Shown here: one piece after another, positions 21,049 through 31,067 of the stretch
How the letters are laid out: each line of letters opens with the position of its first letter
Numbering within the stretch: the first letter of the stretch is position 1
From: Ustilago trichophora
Taxonomy: Eukaryota > Basidiomycota > Ustilaginomycetes > Ustilaginales > Ustilaginaceae
DNA: 64,000 nt
Direction of reading: 5' to 3'
Assembly: GCA_900323505.1 (NCBI GenBank)
Contig: OOIN01000002.1
Span: 124,001-188,000 of the forward strand
Translations under genes and position numbers: made by a program
The notes under the pieces: model-generated
Seen by the model: only the letters and a program-made list of their open reading frames with translations
Told to the model about the DNA's origin: nothing
Databases searched by the model: none

Positions 21049-21517
21049 GGTTATGAGACGCCAATGAGCGACGCAAGGGCGGTGTCGGTGCAGCCGTCAC
21101 TAGAGGTTAGAAGCTGGTAGAAGCATATAATGTTGTGTGGTAACAACATGCTACAGAAGAAGAAGAGATGCAAAGCCGGTGCTTCCTCTTTGTTTGCGCA
21201 GCTCAAAGTGGACGGTTAAGTTACGCGGCGCGGCGATTGAACCGTTACGACCCACCGTCGACTCGTCAGAGCTGCATGTGCTTTCATTCGGCGTGGTTTT
21301 AGAGCGGTGGTGGGACTGCACATGGAGCCCACTCGCGCAGATCATGTTGTGTGATGATTCGCGGGCACACATTGCCGGTGGCGCACGGATCGCTCAAGGA
21401 AACGAAAGGTAACGTAGTGACACACAAAAATCCACCAAGGTCATAGAACATGAAAATCTGAGCATTCCAGTTGAAGCAAAAAGATGCCGTTCGCTTCGAG
21501 CTCCTTGTACTGAAAGC
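21049..21517. other. Spacer upstream of the 21048 gene
   Basis: No coding evidence. An A/T-rich element (CATATAATG near 21124) lies about 75 bp before the start at 21048 on the minus strand and could be its core promoter. Confidence 0.4.
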
Positions 21518-22818
21518 TTACAAAGCATCGCTCCACATCTTTGCCATTGACCTAGCGATGGCAAAGGGAGGACCAAGCACGATCGCCTGCGCAAGGCTGG
21601 GTGCATAGCCTGATTCAGCTTGGGAAGACCAGACGGCGAGGATGGTGGATGTCATGTCGGCAAAGAAGAAGAGTGGACCGCCCTTCAGCTCCTTGAGCCT
21701 TGGCGCAGACCACTCCCACTGGCCGGCCAAGAGCGAGGTGATGATCGGAGACATGCTTTCGGTATGGCTGCCGTAAGTTGCTTCATTCGTGACCGCGGGT
21801 TGGACAAACAGAGCGACGATTCCGGTCCACCAGATCAGCGTCGATAGCCAGCTGATAGCGTGGAAGAGGCGGCCCACCAGGCGCACTCCTGCCGCTCGTT
21901 CTGTGTACGGTGCAATGCGACCGCTTGAGGAGATGCCGGGCGTCAAGGGACTGACAAGAAGGGCGAGCAAGAGACCAAGAGGGAAAACCTGATCGAGCGT
22001 ACGTAGATACAGAACAAACCAACAATCAGAGTTAGCAACTGAGTATCATTTGAGAGCCTTTGACTGGCAATAATCTAGACTTACCTGGAAGAGGCCATTT
22101 GCGGGTATATACACGGCGTCATTCTCGGTAGGTGTCAAAAGCAGAGCGAGAAACGCCGGACTTGTAAGACCGAGGACGACAAAGGCCCAAAGAACGTACG
22201 TTCTGGAAACGAAGCCTCTTGGTCGCTTGGCCAGGTAGGCCGAGTCTCTCGAAGATTTGGCGGGATCCCGCACCGATGGTACATGGGTCGAGGAATAGAA
22301 GAGCGCCGAGGTTATGCCGAAAGTGATAATCTGGCCGATCGATGCAAACAAAAAGACTCGAAAGACTTGGCTGCGCGTCCGTGTTCTCCAAAGCAGATTC
22401 AGAATGACGGGCAGAACAAGGGCGAGGAAGAGCAAAGCAGACTGTCGATGTCGAATGCAGATTAGGATGTGCGAATCAAGTCAGCTCTCATCCCCTACAA
22501 GTGCACCCATTCGCTCCACGCTCCACATTGTAGATGTGATGCACATCGATCAAAACTTACCGCCCTTCCAATTGGATAGATGAGGATCTCTCTGAAAAAG
22601 CCAAGCAGTCCGCAAAACAGATTATCAAGATGTGGTACGCCCGTTGCGGAACCGAAGCGAGCAAAGAGAGGCCCTTTTGAATACACCAGGCACTGTTCGG
22701 TCGATTCGCGAAGAACTCTGCCACCTTCTGCGGCGAATCCTAGTACGATGACGGCTACCGCGAGTGGCCTGAGCCACACCGATCCGGTACTTGCAGCGGG
22801 AGAAGCATTTGTAGACAT
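21518..22818 (-). CDS. Multi-pass membrane protein, three exons, unknown function
   Basis: Exons 22818-22561, 22441-22085 and 21988-21518 join in phase 0 at both introns (119 and 96 nt; both donors GTAAGT, acceptors GACAG and ATCAG), giving 361 residues. Seven or so hydrophobic segments are visible, for example A-V-A-V-I-V-L-G-F-A near the N terminus and A-L-L-F-L-A-L-V-L-P-V-I-L-N-L-L at the second exon start. The motif D-N-L-F-C-G-L-L-G-F-F resembles a pattern (D-x-x-L-C-x-L-V-x-F-F) seen in a family of uncharacterised fungal membrane proteins; this is recalled, not tested. No transporter or enzyme signature is evident. The gene model is strong because three separate frames join cleanly and hydrophobicity continues across the joins. 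Confidence 0.8.
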
Positions 22819-23168
22819 TTTTAGGGTCGTGAATGCAGAGCTGGTGGATTAAACAAGAGTCAGACGTGTGAGTCTAGCCTCTATACTTGTCGGCGAGACC
22901 TGCAAATGTGTTTGTGGTGTTCAAAAGTTGCGGAAAGAAGCTGGGCGAGGACTTTGACTTAATATAGCAAGTCAATCTGGCTCCCGACCTGGTCTGAATA
23001 ATCTGCGGCAGGTGAAAGTGAACACTCACGCTTCACGGAGAAGGACCTTCCACGAGCGAGGAAGGCATTCCGAACAACGGTGGCTTTCTTTGCATGATCC
23101 CGAAGAAGAGAGTGAAATTCAGTCTTTTTGGCCGACATATCCCCGACGATTGAGCGGTAACCATCCCG
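22819..23168. other. Spacer between the membrane-protein gene and the small 23169 gene
   Basis: It holds the upstream region of the gene starting at 22818 and the 3' side of the gene ending at 23169. A frame continuing from the latter through a possible extra intron (donor-like GTAAGT at 23212) stays open to about 23028, but the implied intron would be only about 37 nt, so I did not include it. Confidence 0.4.
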
Positions 23169-23634
23169 TCAGGGTCTGCAGGCGGTCACCTCGACAGGTC
23201 GCTTTGACTTACCCCACACTTCAATTTGTGCCATCGCCCCTCCACCGCGCATCCGCTCTGGAAGATGGCTGGTACCACTCGCAAGGTTGGACGGTTTTAG
23301 CAGAAGAATCCCCTGCTTGATCGTTGCTTTTGTGTTCCACAGAGCGAAGTATACTTGGTCCAGTGCGAGGGCATGCGTGCTTCAAACGAGTTAAGAATAA
23401 TGCCCTGTTACTGAACATCACCCGAGACCGCGGCACTCACGAAATCTGCGTGTGGATCACTCGATGAACATGGGCGTCGATCGCCATCGAACTCAAACAA
23501 CGGTACAGCTGCTCGTTGGAACCCTTCAGCATGGCGGGACCCATAGTAGTAGGCTCAACAACGTAATCCTCATAAATAGATTCGTCGCAACATTGCTGGA
23601 TAGCTAGTCTAGTCACATCGAGCCGCATTTCCAT
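23169..23634 (-). CDS. Small unknown protein, two exons, divergent with 23643 gene
   Basis: Exon 1 (23634-23441) ends at a GTGAGT donor in phase 2. A 61-nt intron with branch-like CTTAAC and acceptor TTTGAAG leads to exon 2 (23379-23169), giving 134 residues. Translation across the join reads I-H-T-Q-I-S-T-H-A-L-A-L-D-Q-V-Y-F-A-L-W-N-T, which is coherent and amphipathic. No domain is recognised. A second GTAAGT at 23212 could open another intron, which would change the last 14 residues. The start lies only 8 bp from the start of the gene on the other strand, so the two must share a promoter or overlap at their 5' ends. Confidence 0.55.
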
Positions 23635-23642
23635 CTTTCGCT

Positions 23643-24035
23643 ATGACCAAGCCAGTAAGTCGTTGCGTTACGCATGTTACCAATTGGCTCTGAAAGCAAG
23701 ACAGTTGAGCTGATAAGCTGATGAGCTTAATTCCATGATGGATGGCACAGATTCGATACGAAGCCCCCACTCTCACCCTAGTTGCCAGCTTGGCCGTCAT
23801 TGGGACATCGTATTTTGCGCGTGACATCCCAGAGTTCAACAATTTGTTTGGTGGGCCCTCCGCACTGCAGTCGCTTGCCACTGTGCTCATCAAGATCCAC
23901 CTGGCAGAGGGTGTCGCCATGCTCCTCTACTCGCTCTACAGAGGCGCAGACCTCATCACAGCTGTCAAATGGGGCGTGACCAACTTTATCGCAGGATTCC
24001 CAACCTACTTCAAGTTCAGGAAGGTTAACGGCTAA
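23643..24035 (+). CDS. Small membrane protein, DUF4499/TMEM254-like
   Basis: A 12-nt first coding exon (23643-23654, M-T-K-P) joins exon 2 (23751-24035) across a 96-nt intron (GTAAGT to GGCACAG), phase 0, giving 98 residues. An alternative start within the intron end (ATG at 23742) would give M-A-Q instead. Hydrophobic segments L-T-L-V-A-S-L-A-V-I and I-H-L-A-E-G-V-A-M-L-L-Y are followed by K-W-G-V-T-N-F-I-A-G-F-P. The size and the K-W-G...G-F-P ending recall the DUF4499 family, which includes human TMEM254; this is a family memory, not a search. Function unknown, likely an endomembrane protein. Confidence 0.65.
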
Positions 24036-25266
24036 AAACCCACCCTTCTCTTCCAAACTGCGTGCCTGTTTGTCCAGCAGCTTTGGTCGAGGTGGTCATC
24101 ACGAGCAAATTTGAAATTTCAGGCACATATCTCATACTTTCTGTGTTTGTGTTCGACAACAGACTTTTTCGAAAGTAGCGAGCAGCCCTCCAAGTCATGC
24201 AATGCCAGTATATATATTCAACTCCAGCTTTCGCACGGACCAAGGAGCTAAGGCAAGATGGCCGAGTGGTCTAAGGCGTAGCATTAAGGAAGATATTCTG
24301 ATCAATCAGGAAGACCTGCTATCTTCGGGCGTGGGTTCGAATCCCACTCTTGTCACCATTTCCTTTTTTTTCTATCCCGAAAAGCTTTTTTTTTAAGACT
24401 CCTCTGCTCGACCGCGATAATGAACACGGCGACTATGAGAGACCACAACCTGTGAAAGAATTTTATAGTACAAATTTACCACAACGCTTATCTGAGTTTC
24501 ACAGGCCAAAGATGTAAAATTAGGAACAACGAGAAGGATGCCACCACGGTTACCGCCACCACCACGAACTTCGTTGGACCCTGATCCAGGGTGTGGATAT
24601 GAACAAGACTTGCCTCGCGGCTTTGCTTGCAAGCTTCCATCAAGTGGCAAGAGGCACTTTGCGGATCCATGCATGCAGCTGGGCGTGCTGGCGAGCGCCA
24701 CTGGACATCTCCTAGACACGAACATGAAGACACCGCAGTGCAGGCATATGATTTCCCTTTGATGAATCACCCGACGTGGGGCCGAAGCCGCCCAAAGTCA
24801 GTCGTCACCTATGAAACTTCCTGTCACCAGCTTTCAGGACCCTTTTTTTTTCTTTTCTTTTTTTGCTTACGCTGCGCGTGTGGAGCCGCCTCGATTATTC
24901 ACGCAGTGACCTCGTAGAAGCCACCACCGTGTTATCCAGCCTTGAAACTCTGACGATGCCACCAACCCTCGTCGGTGGTGACATCTCGATCACGTACAAG
25001 ACACTATTTGAGAGGCCCGCAATCACAGGCGGTTACTGTAGGGGGCCGCCGTTGTCTGCGGACGATACCGAGCAACGGTCCGATCAATTCACGATGCCAA
25101 TTATCATCCTCTGTACAGCCCCTTGATGGTCATCAAGATATTTCCGAGAGGCAGCGCAGTCAAGGGATCTCGTATATATCAAGGCTGATGCCCGAATGTT
25201 GACTGCATAAGCTTCCCGAGTCAAAGAACAGCAACGTTGAACCGCCACCTCACCAACTAGTCAGCA
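24036..25266. other. Intergenic region containing the tRNA-Leu gene
   Basis: Apart from the tRNA at 24252-24355 it holds T-rich tracts after the tRNA (TCC then T-runs at about 24360-24395, suitable for RNA polymerase III termination) and a second T-rich stretch near 24842-24865. No protein gene is recognised between 24400 and 25266. Confidence 0.55.
24252..24355 (+). tRNA. tRNA-Leu (anticodon AAG) with a 26-nt intron
   Basis: The acceptor stem GGCAAGA (24252-24258) pairs with TCTTGTC (24348-24354), with one G-U. The D arm GCCGAGTGGTCTAAGGC follows TG. The anticodon stem TAGCA/TGCTA closes a loop TTAAGG...C with anticodon AAG at 24286-24288. An intron (24290-24315) interrupts after position 37, the standard site for nuclear tRNA introns. 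A variable region TCTTCGGGC and a perfect T arm (GTGGG, TTCGAAT, CCCAC) follow, then discriminator A at 24355. The class II layout and A-box/B-box-like sequences support leucine. T-rich sequence downstream fits a Pol III terminator. Confidence 0.93.
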
Positions 25267-26587
25267 ATGTCAACCAACAGTCCGTCAAGAAGAGACTACG
25301 ATGTCGTGGTCCTCGGCGCTTCCGGTCATACTGGCCAGTTGATCGCGATGTACCTCGACGTTCATCCAGAGCAGCCCCGTTTCGCGATCGCGGGAAGAAG
25401 CGAAGCCTCCCTCGCCGAAATAAAGCAGCGTCTGAGGCTCAAAGACTCTGTTGGCATACTCGTGGTGGACACCCACAACAAGACGGCGCTAGAGACGGTT
25501 GCAAGTCGCACCCACGTCATCATCAACGCGGTAGGCCCCTACCAGCGGCTTGGGGGAGTCAAGGTGGTTCAGGCTTGCGTCAAAGCCGGGACACACTACA
25601 CCGATGCCTCAGCCGAGAGCGAGTTCAGCGCTAAGATCATCAAGAACTTCCACAGCAAAGCAGAGGAAGCCAAGGTCAAGATTGTCTTGACCGCCGCTTT
25701 TGCTTGTCTTCCTATGGACCTTGCTGCCACCCTCTCGGTTCGCAAGCTTGTACAGCTCACCTCCAAGCCGCCATCTGGCCGCATACGGAGCCAGAAGGCA
25801 CAGACGTCAAATCCTTCGCACAACATTCTGGTAGATTGCGGCTTCTCGTTGCCTGGTGTAGTATCGTCAGGAACTTTGTTCACCGCCCTCTCAATCGCGA
25901 CTGATGCACCCAAAACACTCAAGTCACAAGGTTCCGAGTGGCTCACTCCGTCGTCGAGCTACACAGGCGCTCCAGTGACTGCATATTATGATCAAGATGT
26001 AGACAAGCTCGCCTTCCCAGGTGCAACAAGTCTTCCACACAAAGGGCTGGGGTGGGCATTCAGCGTCTAGCACTCACAACGTACGGACAGTCACCAGAAC
26101 AGCTGCTTTGTCCGACACACCATTCATCTATAGAGAGTTTGCGCTTCTGCCATACGGCTGGCTCGCCTCTCTATCCACCTGGATTGCGGCAGGCTTTGTC
26201 TGGCTCTTGATCCGGTCCTCTCTGCTCAGATGGATCATCACCAAAGTCGCATCAGCATTGCCCAGGCATGCCCCTCAGAGCCTTGAAGGATACACCAAAG
26301 AAAGCGTCAAAGTCTCGGCTCTTGCCACAGCAGTGGGCAGCAAAGATGTCCAAGGCAAGCCAGTACGCGCCGTGTGCAGGATCGAAGCAGCGAATCAGGA
26401 CATGTACGTGCTCTCTGCTGTGACAATGGCAGAGACTGCGCTCACCTTCATCGCAGCACCAAAGATGGAACACCCTGGAGGCGTACTGACACCTAGTCTG
26501 ATTGGTGTCGACACGCTCGTCGAGCGACTAACCAAATTTGGCGGACTTCGCTTCCAAGTTGAGGCTTTCTCTGATGAGGACGTCTGA
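25267..26587 (+). CDS. Saccharopine-dehydrogenase-like oxidoreductase (trans-acting enoyl reductase type)
   Basis: Two frames join as 25267-26020 and 26064-26587 (425 residues) if a 43-nt intron (GTGCAA to TTCAG) is removed; the join reads L-A-F-P-A-S-S-T-H-N-V-R-T-V-T-R-T, matching the family block before a membrane-like segment. The intron is shorter than all others here and lacks a good branch site, so a one-base indel is an alternative. The N terminus has a Rossmann loop V-V-L-G-A-S-G-H-T-G-Q-L (about 14-25) and A-G-R-S, followed by N-A-V-G-P-Y, typical of fungal saccharopine-dehydrogenase-like proteins. A hydrophobic segment near W-I-A-A-G-F-V-W-L-L-I is also a family feature (lipid or membrane association). 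The substrate is unknown; true lysine biosynthesis is unlikely. Confidence 0.8.
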
Positions 26588-26902
26588 GCTGTCCTTTTTT
26601 TGGGGGGGGGGGGTTCTGTGTATTATGGTTTCCTGCAGATCATGCAATGTCAACGCTTTTGTTTCTGTCAACTTTATCGTCTTATCAACGAATGATCTTT
26701 CAGCGATGCTTGAATTGGGGCATCAAGGGAGCGGGCAATGTATCTAGCTGATCAACACCAGGCTTCTCTGTCATATCATCCAAAGATTGAGATTCTTGAT
26801 TCATACGATCATGGTATCGAATGGCAACGTTTATTTACGAGACTGCGGCATCTGCGTTGTAAGAGAACAGAGTTAATTATCTACAGGAAGCGCAACGAGA
26901 GC
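26588..26902. other. Short spacer between convergent genes
   Basis: A run of G (about 26602-26612) follows the stop of the oxidoreductase gene. No gene recognised; likely 3' ends of both neighbours. Confidence 0.4.
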
Positions 26903-27913
26903 TCAGTATGGCCACCTGAGGCCGGCCTCTTGAAGAACTTTCTCGGCATCAACGCCAAGGCGAACCTTGGTGAAATCATTGCAAAATTGCATAAGCTCCT
27001 TGCCAAGTTTTCCATCCTTATCTGCAGCAATAGGACGCTTTGCGCCGACTTTACCGACCGGTGTGAGGTACTCTGTCTTGAGTCCCAGAGCATCCACTTC
27101 GGGACTGGTAGCAGCGTAGAGCTGCGTCAGGGCGCCTTCTTCTTTGGGAGTCAGAACCTTGCCTGCAACCCATATGAAGGGCTTGACCAGCCAACTCGGG
27201 TAGGAAAGGTCCAGTCTCCTGAAAAGCATGGTGTCCACTACGCCCGGGTGAAGGGAAATGTTGGTGATGGGAACGTGGGCAGGGATGCACTTTTGGAACT
27301 CTTGGCAGAGGAGCATGTTGCCCACCTTGGATTTGTGATAGCGGTGGGTGGTGGCGAGCCATTCGGGCCAGTGCTGCTTGTTGAACTCGTCAAGGTCTCG
27401 GAAGGATGTGTCCAAGGGAGTGAACCAGTGGCCCATACTGGCGAGGTGGACGACACGCACCGTCCTGCCGGTCTTGGCATACTCGCTCCTTTGGCAAGTC
27501 TTGACGAGCAACGGGAGGAGCAGGAGAGTGAACACATAGTGGCCCATGACATTGGTGCCCATCTGTACTTCGAGGCCGTCGGTGGTGAATTGATACGGCA
27601 GTCCCATAACACCAGCGTTGTTGACGAGCATATCGAGTCGATCATGATTCTGGATGACTTCCTGTGCAGCCTTTTGTGCGCTTTTCAAGTCGCCGAGATC
27701 CAGAAGCTGGAACGTAACGTCGGCCTTAGGATAATCAGCCTTGATGGTCTGGATAGCCTTCTTTGCCCTGTCTGGAGAGCGAGCCGCGAGGATGACTTTG
27801 GCACCCTTGCGAGCAAGCTGATTGACAGTCTCGTAGCCGACACCAGCGTTACCGCCCGTGACAAGAGCGACCTTGCCCTTGAGATCGGGAATATCGTTGA
27901 CAGAGAACGTCAT
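26903..27913 (-). CDS. Short-chain dehydrogenase/reductase (retinol dehydrogenase-like)
   Basis: 336 residues, single exon, ATG at 27913. Classical SDR motifs: T-G-G-N-A-G-V-G (19-26, NAD(P) binding), D-L-G-D-L around 72-76, N-N-A-G (98-101), a Ser near 159 and Y-H-K-S-K (Y192, K196) at the active site, followed by H-P-G-V-V. Arg after the second strand (A-A-R-S) suggests NADP preference. The length and the Y-x-x-S-K-x-x-N block fit the retinol dehydrogenase / WW-oxidoreductase-like branch common in fungi. Substrate not predictable. The gene converges with the oxidoreductase at 25267 but I see no evidence of a joint pathway. Confidence 0.9.
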   Translation of the reverse strand: MTFSVNDIPDLKGKVALVTGGNAGVGYETVNQLARKGAKVILAARSPDRAKKAIQTIKADYPKADVTFQLLDLGDLKSAQKAAQEVIQNHDRLDMLVNNAGVMGLPYQFTTDGLEVQMGTNVMGHYVFTLLLLPLLVKTCQRSEYAKTGRTVRVVHLASMGHWFTPLDTSFRDLDEFNKQHWPEWLATTHRYHKSKVGNMLLCQEFQKCIPAHVPITNISLHPGVVDTMLFRRLDLSYPSWLVKPFIWVAGKVLTPKEEGALTQLYAATSPEVDALGLKTEYLTPVGKVGAKRPIAADKDGKLGKELMQFCNDFTKVRLGVDAEKVLQEAGLRWPY

Positions 27914-29085
27914 GATGCATTTCAGTGAAGTATCGTCTGCGTGCGGGGAGAAGAATGTGTCCGAAGTTGTTGATGTTGCCCGGATGGCGTTTGAGAGATG
28001 GTGACAAGGAGGAAATCAAGCGAGCGCTGAGTATTTAATACTCAAGGACACTCGAGGGCCAACCCTGGGCCTTACGACACGCCAAATGAAGATTACAAGC
28101 TTGATCTCGTTGCGACAAGTACATTGAGTGCCTGCGCCGCAGTGGCATGCGTCGCGAGCCGTTCTCAGTAGACTCAAAAGTTTCACCGACGTCGATTGTA
28201 CAGACAACAGCTGTGGGATGGTGTGCGTGACCACCGAAGTGGAGAGTCGTGTGCAATTGAGGTCACCGCTGTGGTAACGGCTCATCTCGGTCTGCCCAGC
28301 TCGGATTTGCAGTTGCCTCAACCGCACATTGTCCAGAACCTGCTGATCCATTTTGCCACCAGGATGGTTCAAAGCACGAATCTCTTTTCGTTGAGAGAGG
28401 GTTCAAGACAAATTATTGTGCAGTCTTTTAGAGCTTTTCCTGTCAGGCGGCAACCCTGCATCCGATTCTCGAACCCGTAAACGCGTCAAGCGGTTGCTGT
28501 CACTTTTCGCGCCCCGCCTGAACCCTACGCCATATCGTTGCACAAAATGCTCTCTCCATCCAAATGGTGATGCCTTCCTCAATCACTGAGATGGTGCACC
28601 CAAGTGTGCATTGTGTTGATCAAGGTATCCACAAGTGGCGCTGGCTTTCCCTTCGCACTGAATGGTGTGACCTGCACTTAAGCGTGGTAACGCCGAAACA
28701 TAAGACCCGAGAGCCATCTCTTTTGCCGCCTTTTTGACCTGTATTTTTTTCCCTTGCTGACTTGTCCAGCACGATTTTGTCTTGATGCGCAATTCCAAAC
28801 GACTCCCAAGGATCTTGCTCATCGCCCTCGATCTCACAGACACTGGGTGACTTATGATGCAGGCGAACTTTATACCCAAACCACGAGACCAAACTCAACA
28901 GCACTGGACGAAAGTCAGATTCATGGCAAAGGGAAAACTAAAAGTGACGACATGAAAGGATTCAAGGTGGTGGCGTCAGATACGGTTCTGTTACTGGCAC
29001 CCTCTCGATCATGCCGGACTCATAATGGAGCACCGCCGGATCTTACGAGGGCTGTGGCTATGTTATGCAAGAATTCGAAGCAGCT
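27914..29085. other. Intergenic region upstream of the SDR gene
   Basis: TATTTAATACTC near 28031-28042 is an A/T-rich element about 120 bp before the SDR start on the minus strand. No gene is recognised in the rest. Confidence 0.45.
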
Positions 29086-29994
29086 TTACCAGTCACGATA
29101 GTGCTGCTCGGGGTCCTTGGGAGTGAACCCAACGTCGCTGATTTCCCAAGTGATGCCATCCTCGCTCTTGGCCGTGGGGTGGCCGGTAGTGGTCCCGTCA
29201 TCATAAGCACAGAGCCAGCTCTTGGTGAAGCTGAAGTCGGGCTGGTCAAGCTTGACGATGATCTTGCCCCACTGAGTCGGGACGTGGGCCGAGAAGGTGA
29301 TCACCTTCATGCCATCGGCAGGAGCATTGAATCTTTGCTGTGCAGCGTGTCAAGACAAGAATCAAGTCAAGATATTTTCAGCGTTCCTCTTCAAGTAACG
29401 TTTCTCAAATTCAACAGAATTTATTGAACTTACGTGAGCACATGTACCAGGGATAGCGGCCTTCCAGCTGAGGAGAGAAGGATCGAGGCTGGCGCTGAAT
29501 TTGACTGGGTCATCCATGGGAACATTGACCGCCTTACTGAAGAGCTTGCCGAATTGGCTGTACTGGTGCAGCACCTGAGCACAGCTAGTACCATACTGAT
29601 AGTCTCCTGACTCGTAACCGCAGACGGGTCCATTAGCACTAGCGACCGCCTTGCTGCATTCATCTCCCCAGTGAGTGAATCTGATATAGTGGTCCGCCTG
29701 TTCAATGTACGTCCATACCTTGGCTACGAACCAATGATTTCGAGGTGGGAGAGACTGTCAGTTCACGTTGTCACTATGCCGAAAATCTCTGCTGCCAAAC
29801 AACTCACGTGTCAGAGTGACGGTGGCCTGATCCCAGGGACCGGCAAACTCCTTAGCAGAGCCCAGGCCTCCGAAAGACTCGAGCTTAATGTGCTCGATGT
29901 TGGCTCGGGTATTCATAGCGCATTGCATCCGTCCCAAGGCACCGGGAAGGAGCGCAGCGGCAGCGATCAGAGCAGGTGAAATCTTGATCAACAT
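29086..29994 (-). CDS. Secreted six-cysteine protein A (candidate effector), three exons
   Basis: Exons 29994-29808, 29723-29434 and 29337-29086 (242 residues) are joined by introns of 84 nt (GTGAGT...CGTAG, phase 1) and 96 nt (GTAAGT...CACAG, phase 0). The signal peptide is clear (M-L-I-K-I-S-P-A-L-I-A-A-A-A-L-L-P-G-A-L-G). The mature protein has six cysteines at 25, 85, 97, 110, 157 and 202, all matched in the neighbouring paralogue at 31068-31992. Shared blocks include T-S-C-A-Q-V, N-A-P-x-x-G-M-K-V and V-K-L-D-Q-P-D. No enzymatic domain or membrane anchor is seen. Secretion, an even number of Cys and tandem duplication are typical of smut effector candidates, but no host role can be read from sequence. 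Confidence 0.82.
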
Positions 29995-31067
29995 TATGCA
30001 GATAGCCGAGAGGGAGGGTTGAACCCAGTGTAATGTTCTTAGAAGAAAGGGGGAGATTGTGAGGTGTTGGGATGTGGCAGAGGACTGAATGGTGTTGTGG
30101 AGAGGAAAGCTTGCGAGCCTGAGACGCCTGCTTTTATGCTTTTTGGGATGATCCCACGTGAAGCTCATCACTCTCCAATCATCCTGAATGGGGCCATGTA
30201 CCACAGCGTTACTCGTATCTCATATCACAGCCACAGGTCCGAGCCCATCGATATCAGGGGTCGCCTTTGGTGGGTATGCGTGCAGGATTTGGTGGTTCTT
30301 GCGGCGTGACCACAACGACACTGCTCTTCCAAAGCGAGTCAGGTGATGTGGGTCTTTAGCAGATACTGGATTCGCGTCTCCACTCTGATGTGACTGTAAA
30401 GCTTCAACTTCATTGTGGCACTGGTAGCCTCAAGGGCCTGACCCACATGTCCCACGGACCCACTTCCCCTTACAAGCTGTGGGCCCATCTGTGCTGTATC
30501 GGATCTCCACCGTCTACGTTCTCACGCTACGCTTATGAGCCCAATGACCTCGGCAGGCTGTTGAGACGGCCGAAGAGCAACCGGACTGAGTCCTGAGCCC
30601 GACAAGAGGGACCATTGAGAGACGCATGCCACCCACACTCAATCGTATGAGCCACACAGCTTTTCATTTATTGTACAGAATGAGGCGCAGCCTAGCATGG
30701 CAATCTTTCACAGGTCAGAGGTGGGCCCTTCCACGGCTTGTAGCGACGATTCTGATCAGACGCCAACGGGGAGCACTTGCACATCACATGTAAGGTCCGA
30801 AAAGAGCGGCGGGAACATTACGAATTGATGGCATAGGAAATGATGAGAGAGTCATTGAGACATGATAGGAGGACATTGAAATATGAGAAAGGGATCAAGG
30901 AAACAAGATTCTAAAGATGATCGGCACTGAGCCGAAGCGCATTGCAAGACGACCGATAGTGACTGCACGTCTTACAAGCGTTGGCAATGTATGAGCACAG
31001 CTGAACATTTCTCCCTAGGCAATATCGCTAGAGAGGATTCGATAAGCGGTCATTTGCGCAATCACAG
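29995..31067. other. Spacer between the two secreted paralogues
   Basis: It holds the upstream region of gene A; an A/T element (GCATAAAAGC on the minus strand near 30130) lies about 140 bp before its start. No coding evidence elsewhere. Confidence 0.45.

Noticed and set aside
26738..27928. A 396-codon plus-strand frame over the SDR gene
   Set aside because: Antisense shadow; the minus-strand product has complete SDR motifs.
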